A stretch of 64,000 bases of DNA from CAVVJA01 sp963801715 (lineage in GTDB: Bacteria > Actinomycetota > Actinomycetes > Mycobacteriales > Jatrophihabitantaceae): assembly GCA_963801715.1 (NCBI GenBank), contig CAWDGB010000027.1, positions 65,359-129,358 of the forward strand, written 5' to 3'. This document shows, one piece after another, positions 24,498 to 33,738 of this stretch (position 1 is the first letter of the stretch; every line of letters begins with the position of its first letter). The position numbers were made by a program, and so were the translations under genes. The notes beneath the pieces were generated by a model. The model made no database searches, was not told the DNA's origin, and saw only the letters and a list, made by a program, of their open reading frames with translations.

Positions 24498-27400
24498 GTG
24501 GACGTCCCCCGCTACCGGCTGGTCCGGTCGCCGCCTGCGCTGCCGCGGCGGCCACCCGAGCTGGACGCGGGCCAGCGTCTCGTTGTCGAGCACCGGGGTG
24601 GTCCGCTGCTCGTGCTCGCGGGACCGGGAACGGGCAAGACGACCACGCTGGTCGAGGCTGCCGCCGCGCGGGTTCGAGCCGGGATACCCGTCGAGCAGTT
24701 GCTGATGTTGACGTTCAGCCGGCGGGCCGCGGCCGAGCTGCGAGCCCGGGTCACCGCGCGGCTCGGCCGCACCGTCCGGGAGCCGATCGCTCGCACATTC
24801 CATTCCTACGCCTTCGGAATACTCCGGATGGCCGCAGTGGATGGAGGGGCACCCCCGCCACGGTTGCTGTCCGGCCCCGAGCAGGACCTCGTGCTGCGCG
24901 AGCTGATCGACGGTGACCTGGAACGCGGCAGCCACTCCTGGCCGGTGGAGCTCCGGCCAGCGTTGCGGACCCGCGGCTTCGCCGCGGAGTTGCGTGACCT
25001 CCTGCTCCGTGCGGTCGAGCGGGGGCTGACCGGACCACAGCTGGCCGAACTCGGTCGCCGGCAGCGTCGTCCGGACTGGGTGGCCGCCGGATCGTTCCTG
25101 CAGCAGTACCTGGACGTGACCGCGCTCGCTCGTCCCGGGGCGTGGGATCCAGCTGAGCTCATTCAGGCGGCTGTCGATGTCTTGCGTACGGATCCGACGT
25201 TGCTGTCGCATGAGCGCCGCCGGCGTCGGCGGATCTTCGTCGACGAATACCAGGACACCGATCCCGCGCAGACCGACCTGCTTGGTCTGGTTGCGGAGGG
25301 TGCCGACGAAATCGTCGTCGTCGGCGATCCGGACCAGTCCATCTATGCCTTCCGCGGCGCGGACGCGTCTGCGGTGCGCGAGATGCCGGCCCGATTCGGC
25401 GGTGAGCGTGACGTGCCCGTGGTGATGCTGCCGACATCCCGCCGCTCCGGATCAGCCCTGCTGGCCGCCACCCGCCGTATCGCGGCCCGGCTTCCGGGCC
25501 CGGCCCGGCAACGGGCGATTTCCGCCGGGCCCGGGTTACCACCCGGCGCAGTGTTGGTCGCCGTGCTCCGCACCGCCGCCGAAGAGGCCGCCTATGTGGC
25601 CGAGGCGCTGCGGCGCGCGCACCTCGAGGATGGCCTGGCATGGTCACGGATGGCCGTGCTGGTGCGCTCCACCCGAACGACCCTGGCCGTGCTCCGCCGG
25701 GCCATGATCGCCGCCGGGGTGCCGGTGGCGGTGGCTGGCCCCGACGTACCACTTGCCGAGCAGCCGGCCGTCGCCCACCTGCTGGCCGCTTTCCATGCCG
25801 TACTGCACCCGGACGACCTGCACGATGACGCCGCGGAGGCTCTGCTACTCGGCCCCATCGGCGGTGCGGACGCCCTGCAGCTGCGGCGGCTCCGAGACGA
25901 GCTGCACCGGCTGGCGCGAGCCGGCCGGCAGCCTAACGACGACGTGGTCGCCGGTGCCGTATGGGATCTGTCGGGCGCGACCGTCCTGGCCGAGCACGTC
26001 CGCAGGCCGGTGCAACGATTGGCGAGGGTCCTGGCGGCGGCCCGCGTCGCGATGGATGCGGGAGGCAGTGCCGAGGATGTGCTCTGGGCACTGTGGGACG
26101 CGAGCGGGTTGGCCTGGCGTTGGGATGCGGACAGTCGCGGTGGTGGTTCGACGGGCGCAGCCGCTGACCGAGACCTGGATGCCGTGGTGGACTTGTTCGA
26201 CGCCGCGGCGAGGTTCACGGATCGGCTACCCGCCGCCTCAGCGCGGGACTTCTACGAACACCTGATGGCGCAGCAGGTTCCCGGCGAGTGGTCCAGTCCA
26301 GCGAGTGGCCGTCCTGAGGCGGTGCGCGTACTAACCGCGCACTCCAGCAAGGGCCTGGAATGGGATTTGGTGTGTGTCGCCGGAGTGCAGGAGGGCAGCT
26401 GGCCGGACCTGCGCCGCCGGGGCTCGTTGCTCGGTTCGGATGTGCTCGTGGATGTCCTCGCCGGCCGGGACGCGGCCGGCGTGTCGACCGTCGCCCCCCA
26501 ACTGGCCGAGGAACGGCGACTGTTCTACGTAGCGGTCACTCGGGCGCGTCGCCGCCTGTTGGTGACCGCCGTGTCGGGGGAGGAGGAGCAGCCCTCGCGA
26601 TTCCTCGACGAGCTGGATCCGCTGGACGGGCCGCGTCCGCTCGCCACCTCGGGTCGGGGCATGCATCTACCCGGCCTCGTCGCTGAGTTGCGCGCGGCCG
26701 TGTGCGACCACACGCTCGAGGCAGCGGAGCGCGCCGACGCCGCGGCGGAGTTGGCACGATTGGCCGCAGCCGGTGTGGCGGGTGCGCACCCAGACGACTG
26801 GTGGGGGCTGGCCGCCCTGTCGGACGAGGGGCCGGTCGCTGACCCGGCCGCTCCGGTTCCGATCAGCCCGTCGCGCATCGAGTCCTTCCTGCGGTGCGAG
26901 TTGCGGGCGCTGCTCGAGCAGCTTGGCGCCCGCGAGGGTGATCAGATCCGGGAGACGTTAGGGACATTGATCCACGAGGTCTCGGCGGCGGCGACCGACG
27001 ACGCCGACCTTGCCGAGCTCGAGGCCTTGCTTGACGCCCGCTGGTCCCGGCTGGACTTCGGTGCGCGATGGCTCGCTGAGCATCAGCGGCTGCGGGCGAG
27101 AACGATGCTGGCGAAACTTGTCGCGTGGCTGCGTGACACCCGAGCGGACCTCAGCATGATTGCGGTGGAACGGGACTTCGACGTCGTGGTCGGTGACGCG
27201 CGGCTACGTGGCCGGGTGGACCGGCTGGAACGTGATCGAGCCGGCCGGCCCGTCGTCGTCGACCTGAAGACCGGAAAGTCCAAGCCGACCGCCGAGGAAC
27301 TCGCCGTTCATCCACAACTTGGCGCCTATCAGCTCGCGGTTTCGCATCGTGGCTTCGCGGGCGTGGCCGCTGGCGAGGAGACAGGCGGTGCTCGGCTGGT

Positions 27401-27614
27401 ACAGCTCGGCCGCGACGTCAAGAACTACGAGGACCAGCAGCAATCCCCGCTCGGGGAGCACGACGATCCGCTGTGGATCGCCCGGCAGGTCGCATACGTC
27501 GCGGGCGCCATGCGTGGGGGGCGGTTCCGCGCGATAGAGAACTCTTACTGCGGCAAGTGCGACGTGAAGACGAGCTGTCCGTTGATGGACGAAGGCCGAC
27601 CGGTGACCCGATGA
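24498..27614 (+). CDS. adnA: AdnA-type helicase-nuclease subunit
   Basis: A 1038-residue UvrD-family motor with a C-terminal RecB-like nuclease, the AdnA half of the AdnAB DNA end-resection complex (Rv3202c-like). Helicase motifs: AGPGTGKT (41-48), FVDEYQDTDPAQ (near 246), VGDPDQSIYAFRGAD, LTAHSSKGLEWDLVCVAG and LFYVAVTRARRRLLVT. The nuclease active site is GRVDRLERDRAGRPVVVDLK at about 905-925. One Cys in FLRCELRALL and three in YCGKCDVKTSC form the expected 4Fe-4S nuclease pattern. The GTG at 24498 is chosen because it follows GGGA and begins the conserved N-terminus. It overlaps adnB by four bases (ATGA). Confidence 0.92.
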   Translation: MDVPRYRLVRSPPALPRRPPELDAGQRLVVEHRGGPLLVLAGPGTGKTTTLVEAAAARVRAGIPVEQLLMLTFSRRAAAELRARVTARLGRTVREPIARTFHSYAFGILRMAAVDGGAPPPRLLSGPEQDLVLRELIDGDLERGSHSWPVELRPALRTRGFAAELRDLLLRAVERGLTGPQLAELGRRQRRPDWVAAGSFLQQYLDVTALARPGAWDPAELIQAAVDVLRTDPTLLSHERRRRRRIFVDEYQDTDPAQTDLLGLVAEGADEIVVVGDPDQSIYAFRGADASAVREMPARFGGERDVPVVMLPTSRRSGSALLAATRRIAARLPGPARQRAISAGPGLPPGAVLVAVLRTAAEEAAYVAEALRRAHLEDGLAWSRMAVLVRSTRTTLAVLRRAMIAAGVPVAVAGPDVPLAEQPAVAHLLAAFHAVLHPDDLHDDAAEALLLGPIGGADALQLRRLRDELHRLARAGRQPNDDVVAGAVWDLSGATVLAEHVRRPVQRLARVLAAARVAMDAGGSAEDVLWALWDASGLAWRWDADSRGGGSTGAAADRDLDAVVDLFDAAARFTDRLPAASARDFYEHLMAQQVPGEWSSPASGRPEAVRVLTAHSSKGLEWDLVCVAGVQEGSWPDLRRRGSLLGSDVLVDVLAGRDAAGVSTVAPQLAEERRLFYVAVTRARRRLLVTAVSGEEEQPSRFLDELDPLDGPRPLATSGRGMHLPGLVAELRAAVCDHTLEAAERADAAAELARLAAAGVAGAHPDDWWGLAALSDEGPVADPAAPVPISPSRIESFLRCELRALLEQLGAREGDQIRETLGTLIHEVSAAATDDADLAELEALLDARWSRLDFGARWLAEHQRLRARTMLAKLVAWLRDTRADLSMIAVERDFDVVVGDARLRGRVDRLERDRAGRPVVVDLKTGKSKPTAEELAVHPQLGAYQLAVSHRGFAGVAAGEETGGARLVQLGRDVKNYEDQQQSPLGEHDDPLWIARQVAYVAGAMRGGRFRAIENSYCGKCDVKTSCPLMDEGRPVTR

Positions 27615-30600
27615 CCATCTCGGCTCGCCGGTTGGCCCAGCTGTTCGGTTCGCCGGCTCCTACCGATGAGCAGGTGGCGGTGATCGAGGCGCCGCTGGCG
27701 CCGTGCGTCGTCATCGCCGGGGCCGGGTCCGGCAAGACCGAGACCATGGCCGCGCGGGTGGTCTGGTTGATTGCCAACCGGATGGTGGCGCCGGACCAGG
27801 TGTTGGGGCTCACGTTCACGCGAAAGGCGGCGGCTGAGCTGGCCGGACGCGTCCGCCACCGACTTGCCCAGTGGCGGGCGGTCGTCGAGCAAACGGCCCA
27901 CGATGACACCGGCTATCTGGCCCAGCTGCTGGCCGGCGAGCCGACGGTGTTGACGTACTCGGCGTACGCCGGGCGGCTGGTCGGCGAACATGCGCTGCGG
28001 CTGGGCCGAGAGCCGAGTCCTCGGCTGCTGTCGCAAGCGGTGCGGTGGCAGCTCGCGGATTCGGTCGTGCGCCGTTACGGTGGCGAGCTGCCCGTCGACA
28101 TCGGGGCGCTGGCGTCCGTGACTCAGTACGTCTTGGGCCTCGCGGATCAGCTGGCCGATCACCTCGTTGCTCCCGACGAGGTCGTCGGGTTCGCTTCCAC
28201 GGCGCTGGCCGACTGGGACCGCTTGCCGTCGGGATCCGCTCGGTCGGCCACGCCGAAGGCGACCGGCGGGTACGTCAAGGCTCAGCGCGATCGCCTGGCG
28301 CTCCTCCCGTTGGTGCGTGCATTCGACAGCGCCAAGCATGAGCTCGGCGGCGTTGACTACGGCGACCAGATGGCATTGGCGGCAGTGCTCGCGGAGGTAC
28401 CTGACGTCGCGATCGCGGAGCGTTCGCGGTACTCGGCGGTGCTGCTCGACGAGTATCAGGACACCGGGCACGCTCAGGTCACGTTGCTGGCGGGTCTGTT
28501 CGGCCGGGGGCATCCGGTCACGGCGGTCGGCGATCCGCACCAGTCCATCTACGGTTGGCGGGGAGCCGCCGCCGGAAACATCGGCCGATTCGCGTCGATG
28601 TTCCCGCACGCCGACGGATCGGCGGCGATCGAATTCCCGCTGGCCACCAGCTGGCGCAACGACGAGCGAATCCTGGCCGCAGCCAACGTCATCGCACGCG
28701 GGGTCACGGCCACCGAGCGCGCTGGAGTCAGGCTGCGGGCCCGTCCCAGCGCCCACCCGGGCCGGATTCTCGCGACGATGACGCCGACTGTCGAGGACGA
28801 GGCGGCCTGGCTTGCCCGACGGCTGGGCGATGAGTGGCGGACGCGGCCGACTGGTGGTCGAACAGCGGCCGTCCTGGTTCGCCGACGAGCCCAGATACCG
28901 CTCTTACGCGAGGCGTTGCTAGATGCCGGGTTGCCGGTCGAGGTGGTCGGCCTGGGCGGGCTGCTCACGACTGCGGAGGTCGCAGACGTGGTGGCGACAC
29001 TGCGCGTTTTGGCCGACCACCGATCCGGGTCAGCACTGGCCCGGTTGTTGACGGGCGCCCGCTGGCGAATCGGTGCGTCCGACCTGGCCGCGCTGTCCCG
29101 GCGCGGCCGCCGGCTGGCCCGAGGGCGAGCGGCCGTTGCCGCCGAGACCTCTCCCGCAGCGGAGTTCTCCGCCAGTCCGGCTCAGGTTTCCGCCAGCGAC
29201 GCCGCGGATCAGGGAAGTCTGGTCGAGGCATTGGACGATCTCGGCCCGGCCACCGACTACTCGCCGGACGGATACCGCCGGTTGGCCGCGCTCTCGGCCG
29301 AGATGCGAGGCCTGCGTCGACGGCTCGGTGGCCCGCTGCCGGAACTGGTCGCCGAGGTGGAGCACGTCACCGGCGTCGGCGTCGAGGTAGCGGCCCGCGC
29401 CGACCGGGCGCGGGTGGGACGAGCCCACCTCGACCGGTTCCTCGACGAGGCCGCTCGGTTCGCGGCAGACGCCGACGAGGCGACGCTCGGTGCTTTCCTG
29501 GCCTTCGTGGACGCCGCTGAGGTCGAGGAGAACGGTCTGGAGGCCGGTGAGGCCGTGGTCGCCGCTGAGCGGATACAGGTGCTGACCGTGCACGGGGCGA
29601 AGGGACTGGAGTGGGATCTGGTCGCGGTGCCAGGGCTGGTGGAGACGGTGTTTCCGGCCGAGCCTCGGGCCGTCGACTGGGCCCGCGCACGCCACTTGCT
29701 GCCAACGCCGCTGCGAGGCGACCGAGCTGACCTGCCGGCGCTTGACGTGACCGCCGCCGACCGGGCCCAGTTTGCCGATCACCTGGACCAGCACGCCACG
29801 CTGGTGCGGGAGCGACATCGCACCGAGGAACGGCGGCTGGCCTATGTCGCAGTCACTCGGGCCCGCTCGATGCTGCTCGCCTCCGGATACGCGTGGGATA
29901 ACGCCAAGGCGCCGCGCCGGCCCTCGGCATTCCTCGTCGAGATTCGCGATCTGGCTGAGGTCGACGAATGGTTCGTACCGCCGGAAGGAGCGGTCAACCC
30001 ACGCCTGACCTCCGCGCGGGAGGCGGTATGGCCCGTTGACCCCCTTGGCGATCGGCGTGCAGACGTGGAAGCCGGCGCGGAGCTGGTTCGAGCAGCCATG
30101 CGGAAGGGTCCGCGAACCTCCAAGGCGGCCGCCCGGCGGACGGAGATGCTGCCTGGGCTGGTGGGCGATCGGCAGGATCGGGCCGCCGGGTGGCGCCGTG
30201 ACGTGGACCTGCTGCTCGCTGAGTACGCGGCGATGTCGGCGACGGCGAGCATCGATGTCGTGTTACCGGCCCACCTCTCCGTGTCGCAGCTCGTTGCTCT
30301 CCGCCGCGACCCCGACGAGTTGGCTCGGCGGCTGCGCCGCCCGCTGCCGGCCAAGCCGGCCCCGCTCGCTCGTCGTGGTACGGCCTTCCACGCGTGGCTC
30401 GAGCGGCGATGGTCGGCGCAGGCGTTGCTTGACGTCGACGAGTTGCCCGGCGCAGCCGACGAGAGCGCCGACGATGCCGACTTCGCGGAGTTACGGCGCG
30501 CCTTCGAGGCGAGTCCGTGGGCGGAGAAGACGCCGTACGAGGTCGAGGTGCCGTTCGACATGACCATCGGACCGGTCGTGGTGCGGGGGCGTATGGACGC

Positions 30601-30916
30601 GGTGTTTGCCGATGCCGACGGCGGCTGGACCGTGGTCGATTGGAAGACCGGCACCCGGCCCGCGGGCGCCGACGCCGTCGCGGCGGCAGTGCAGCTCGCC
30701 GCCTACCGGCTCGCCTGGGCTCGTTTGCAGGGCATCGGGGACGCGCGCGTTGGTGAGGTGCGGGCTGCGTTCCACTACGTTCGTTCCGGCCAGACCATCG
30801 CCCCGGCGGACCTGCTGGACGCCGACGGGATGCGGGAGTTGATCAGCGGCGAGGCAGCCGGCGCATCTGCTCGCCGACAGCCTGATCGGCCGGCGTCCCA
30901 GCCTGTAGCGCCGTGA
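27611..30916 (+). CDS. adnB: AdnB-type helicase-nuclease subunit
   Basis: A 1101-residue UvrD-like helicase with a C-terminal nuclease, partner of AdnA (Rv3201c-like, essentially the same length). Motifs: AGAGSGKTETMAARVVW near residue 37, LLDEYQDTGHAQVTLL near 278, VGDPHQSIYGWRGAAAGN, LTVHGAKGLEWDLVAVPGL and RLAYVAVTRARSMLL. The nuclease site is RGRMDAVFADADGG then WTVVDWKTG at about 993-1015. In mycobacterial AdnAB the AdnB ATPase drives translocation along DNA during end processing. The ATG at 27611 is inside the adnA stop overlap. Its last 74 bases overlap the convergent PaiB-like gene. Confidence 0.92.
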   Translation: MTISARRLAQLFGSPAPTDEQVAVIEAPLAPCVVIAGAGSGKTETMAARVVWLIANRMVAPDQVLGLTFTRKAAAELAGRVRHRLAQWRAVVEQTAHDDTGYLAQLLAGEPTVLTYSAYAGRLVGEHALRLGREPSPRLLSQAVRWQLADSVVRRYGGELPVDIGALASVTQYVLGLADQLADHLVAPDEVVGFASTALADWDRLPSGSARSATPKATGGYVKAQRDRLALLPLVRAFDSAKHELGGVDYGDQMALAAVLAEVPDVAIAERSRYSAVLLDEYQDTGHAQVTLLAGLFGRGHPVTAVGDPHQSIYGWRGAAAGNIGRFASMFPHADGSAAIEFPLATSWRNDERILAAANVIARGVTATERAGVRLRARPSAHPGRILATMTPTVEDEAAWLARRLGDEWRTRPTGGRTAAVLVRRRAQIPLLREALLDAGLPVEVVGLGGLLTTAEVADVVATLRVLADHRSGSALARLLTGARWRIGASDLAALSRRGRRLARGRAAVAAETSPAAEFSASPAQVSASDAADQGSLVEALDDLGPATDYSPDGYRRLAALSAEMRGLRRRLGGPLPELVAEVEHVTGVGVEVAARADRARVGRAHLDRFLDEAARFAADADEATLGAFLAFVDAAEVEENGLEAGEAVVAAERIQVLTVHGAKGLEWDLVAVPGLVETVFPAEPRAVDWARARHLLPTPLRGDRADLPALDVTAADRAQFADHLDQHATLVRERHRTEERRLAYVAVTRARSMLLASGYAWDNAKAPRRPSAFLVEIRDLAEVDEWFVPPEGAVNPRLTSAREAVWPVDPLGDRRADVEAGAELVRAAMRKGPRTSKAAARRTEMLPGLVGDRQDRAAGWRRDVDLLLAEYAAMSATASIDVVLPAHLSVSQLVALRRDPDELARRLRRPLPAKPAPLARRGTAFHAWLERRWSAQALLDVDELPGAADESADDADFAELRRAFEASPWAEKTPYEVEVPFDMTIGPVVVRGRMDAVFADADGGWTVVDWKTGTRPAGADAVAAAVQLAAYRLAWARLQGIGDARVGEVRAAFHYVRSGQTIAPADLLDADGMRELISGEAAGASARRQPDRPASQPVAP

Positions 30917-31475
30917 CGACGCCCTCGGCGTCCGCAGCCGAGCGATTCTGGCTGAGCTTCCACTTGGCCTCGACGCGCGTGATCGCGATCTCCAAGCCCA
31001 CGATCGCCCGGAGCTGGCCGGAAATGTAAGACCCCGGAGCGTCATCCACCGACCACCGCGGCGTGTTGCCGGATTCGTGCTTTTCGGTCAGCCGCCGAAC
31101 CAGGGCCGAAAGCCAGGCGACGTCGTCGTGCACGATCAGGTTGCCGTACACGTGCGCCGTGATGTAGTTCCAGGTGGGGACCACCCGGCCGTGCTCGGCG
31201 GTACTCGCATACCAGGTCGGGCTCACATAGGCGTCCGGCCCGCGCACGATCACCAGCGCCTCTCCGATGGCCGGGCGACGCCACTGATCGTTGTTACGCG
31301 CGACATGACCGAGCAGCGCGCCGCGCCGGCCCCGGTCCGGATCGTGGATGAATGGCAACAGCGTCGCCAGCAGCCCGCTATCGGTCGCCGTGATCAGATC
31401 AGCGGCGCCGTGCTGGGCGAGCAACTCGGCGACCGCGGCGTCGCCGGGCGCGGCGAAGTGGTCCGGGACGTACAC
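30843..31475 (-). CDS. FMN-binding PaiB-family protein
   Basis: A 210-residue split-barrel flavin-binding protein of the PaiB/FMN-binding negative transcriptional regulator family: VYVPDHFAAPGDAAVAELL at the start, then GHVARNNDQWR, IVRGPDAYVSPTWYAS, VVPTWNYITAHVYGN and AIVGLEIAITRVEAKWKLSQ with NRS. Bacillus PaiB affects sporulation and protease genes, but most relatives are uncharacterised and may be flavin reductases. The start is the GTG at 31475, four bases after the ABC ATPase stop. The 3' end overlaps adnB by 74 bases on the opposite strand, which would give antisense transcripts if both are expressed. Confidence 0.82.
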   Translation of the reverse strand: MYVPDHFAAPGDAAVAELLAQHGAADLITATDSGLLATLLPFIHDPDRGRRGALLGHVARNNDQWRRPAIGEALVIVRGPDAYVSPTWYASTAEHGRVVPTWNYITAHVYGNLIVHDDVAWLSALVRRLTEKHESGNTPRWSVDDAPGSYISGQLRAIVGLEIAITRVEAKWKLSQNRSAADAEGVVTALQAGTPADQAVGEQMRRLPRR

Positions 31476-31479
31476 CCGG

Positions 31480-32646
31480 TCAGTATCCGGCCGCCGGATG
31501 ATGCAACGCGATTCCCGTTCTCGGATCGAAAACGTGCGCCCGGGTGGCGTCGATCTCCAGCTGAACGCTGGCGCCCACCTGGGGTGATTCCCGGCCCGGG
31601 ACACGAGTGCGGACCCGGGCCTGTGCCCCCTCTGCGGTCCTGGGCTCGCCTGGTCGAATGGCGGCCGGCACGGCGAGCTCGACGGTCACGACCGCGTACG
31701 GCCCCGTGTAGTCGACGCCCCGGACGATGCCCGGTAGCGCCACCCGGCCCGGGTCCGCGTCCCGGCCGGCCTCGATCATGTCTTCCTCACGGAATCCAAG
31801 TAGGACATCGCGACCGACGCAGGCGAGCAGTTCTGGGGGGACCGGCCCCCACAGCGGCAGGGTGCGGGCTCCCACCTGGAAACCCGCCTGCCCGCCGGAC
31901 TCGACCAGCTTGGCCGGGAGCAGACCGATAGGGGACCCGCCGATGAAATCGGCCACAAACACGTCGGCCGGCCGCGCGTAAAGCTCGTGGGCCGTTCCGA
32001 TCTGGGCGACGGATCCCGGGCGCAGCACCGCGATCCGGTCGGCGATGGCAAGCGCTTCCGATTGGTCATGAGTGACGTAGATAGTCGTCACGCCCAGCCG
32101 GCGAACGGTGTCCGCGATCTGCCTACGCATCCTTATGCGTTCGACGGTGTCGTGGTGCGAGAGTGGCTCGTCGAGCAGAAACACTGACGGTTTCCGGACC
32201 AACGCCCGACCTATGGCGGCCTGCCCGTTTTCGCCGGCCGATAGGGTCGCCGGTTTGCGCCCGAGCAACCGGGTCAGCCGCAGCCCGCGTGCCTGCTCCT
32301 CGACGCGGTGCGCGACCTCGTCTTTCGGGGTATGACGCACCGCGAGGCCGAAGCCCATATTGTCCGCGACGGTCAGGAACGGAAGCAGCCGGTTGTACTC
32401 GAACACCATCGCGACGTCACGCTGCTCCGCCGGCAGTCCGTTGACCCGCTGGCCGTCGATCAGCACCTCACCGGCGTCTACTCGCGTCATTCCGGCAATG
32501 ACTCGCAATAGTGTCGATTTCCCGCTTCCCGACGGGCCGACGACCACGAACAATTCGCCGGGATTGGCGAGGAGAGTGACGTCGTCGAGTACGGCAGGGC
32601 CGCCCTCATAGCGTGCGGTGACCCGCTCGAGTCCCGTTGGTCCCAT
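31480..32646 (-). CDS. ABC transporter ATPase, MalK/UgpC-like, with degenerate motifs
   Basis: A 388-residue ATPase with an N-terminal nucleotide-binding domain and a C-terminal TOBE/OB regulatory region like sugar and polyamine importers. Walker A is GPSGSGKST and Walker B VFLLDEPL. The Q-loop reads MVFEYNRLLPF, with Glu where Gln is expected. The signature is LSAGENGQAAIGRAL instead of LSGGQ-x-Q-R, and the D-loop is SHHD instead of SNLD. These changes could reduce ATPase activity. No permease or binding-protein gene is nearby, so if functional it would serve distant importers, as MsiK does in Streptomyces. It starts at the ATG at 32646 and is followed by the PaiB-like gene. Confidence 0.8.
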   Translation of the reverse strand: MGPTGLERVTARYEGGPAVLDDVTLLANPGELFVVVGPSGSGKSTLLRVIAGMTRVDAGEVLIDGQRVNGLPAEQRDVAMVFEYNRLLPFLTVADNMGFGLAVRHTPKDEVAHRVEEQARGLRLTRLLGRKPATLSAGENGQAAIGRALVRKPSVFLLDEPLSHHDTVERIRMRRQIADTVRRLGVTTIYVTHDQSEALAIADRIAVLRPGSVAQIGTAHELYARPADVFVADFIGGSPIGLLPAKLVESGGQAGFQVGARTLPLWGPVPPELLACVGRDVLLGFREEDMIEAGRDADPGRVALPGIVRGVDYTGPYAVVTVELAVPAAIRPGEPRTAEGAQARVRTRVPGRESPQVGASVQLEIDATRAHVFDPRTGIALHHPAAGY

Positions 32647-32779
32647 GTGCTGCCCGTCCCGGTGAGTGCTGGCTGACTCTTCCTCAACGTGTCGCTGCCG
32701 TGGCGTGTTCCAGGGAGGGAGCAAGCGATACGAGAGCGGCGGTCCCGCGTGCCCCGGGACCGCCGCCGGTTCGTGGTCT

Positions 32780-33738
32780 CTAAACCTGCGCCAGCAGTCG
32801 CTCGGGCGGGTCGTGCGGATCCGGGGACGGGCCGACATCGTCGGCCGGCTCCACGGACACCCGTGGGGTGATGCGGTCGAGCCATCGAGGGAACGCCCAG
32901 TTGGCGCGACCGAAATGTGCATCAGCGACGGCACCAGAATGGTGCGCAGGATGAATGCGTCGATGAGCACCGCGCCGGCCAAGCCAACTCCGAACAATTT
33001 GACCGCACGGTTCGGGTCGAGTACGAAGCCGAGGAACACCGCGATCATGATCGCTGCGGCCGCGGTGATGATGCCACCGGTCGCGGCCTGGCCGACCTTG
33101 ACCGCCCGCCGGTTGTCGTGAGTGTGCACCCACTCCTCGTGCATCCGGCTGACCAGGAACACCTGGTAGTCCATGGAGAGGCCGACGATGATCGCGAAGG
33201 CCATGACCGGGGCCCAGGCCTCGATCGGGCCGCCCTTGCCCATGCCGAGTGCCTCGGCGAACCAGCCCCACTGAAAGATCGCGACGACGATCCCGAACGA
33301 GGCGCCCGCCGCCAGCAGGTTCATCGCTGCGGCGGCAAGCGGCACGAGCATGCCGCGGAAGGCGATCAGCAGCAGCAGGAATGACAACCCGACGACGGCG
33401 ACGATGAACAGCGGCAGCTTCGAGCTCAGCACATCCGTGAAGTCCACCTGGGTCGCGGTCATCCCGAACACGTAGACGCGATCGCCAGTTCCGTTGTAAA
33501 GCGGGGGCAGCACATCGTTGCGCAGCTCGTTGACCAGCTGGGTGGTCTTCTCATCTTGCGGCGCGGTGAGCGACTTGAACGAGACCAGCGACAGCTGCGG
33601 GCTTAACCCTTCCGTCGGAACGAAGACGCTGTGCGTCTCGACGTTCGGGACGCGAGCTAGCGCCGTGCCTACGGTCCGTGCCGGGACTCCCTGCGTATCC
33701 GCTGCGGCGACGACCGATCCGTCGCCCACGGCGCTCAT
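32780..33738 (-). pseudogene. C-terminal fragment of an MMPL/RND-type transporter
   Basis: Only the last third of an MMPL protein is present. It starts within the second periplasmic loop (ALARVPNVETHSVFVPTEGL) and covers the last five or so membrane helices (LPLFIVAVVGLSFLLLLIAF, GLSMDYQVFLVSRMHEEW, AGAVLIDAFILRTILVPSLM). Near 32911-32918 the frame shifts. Adding one base gives FGRANWAFPRWLDRITPRVS and a normal MMPL end at 32780. Intact family members are 700 residues or more, so the N-terminal half and the first helices are missing. The ATG at 33738 overlaps the upstream stop as ATGA, so it may still be translated. It is most likely a remnant. Confidence 0.8.

Noticed and set aside
27545..28756. 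403-codon open frame on the minus strand
   Set aside because: Antisense to adnA/adnB with no recognisable domain.
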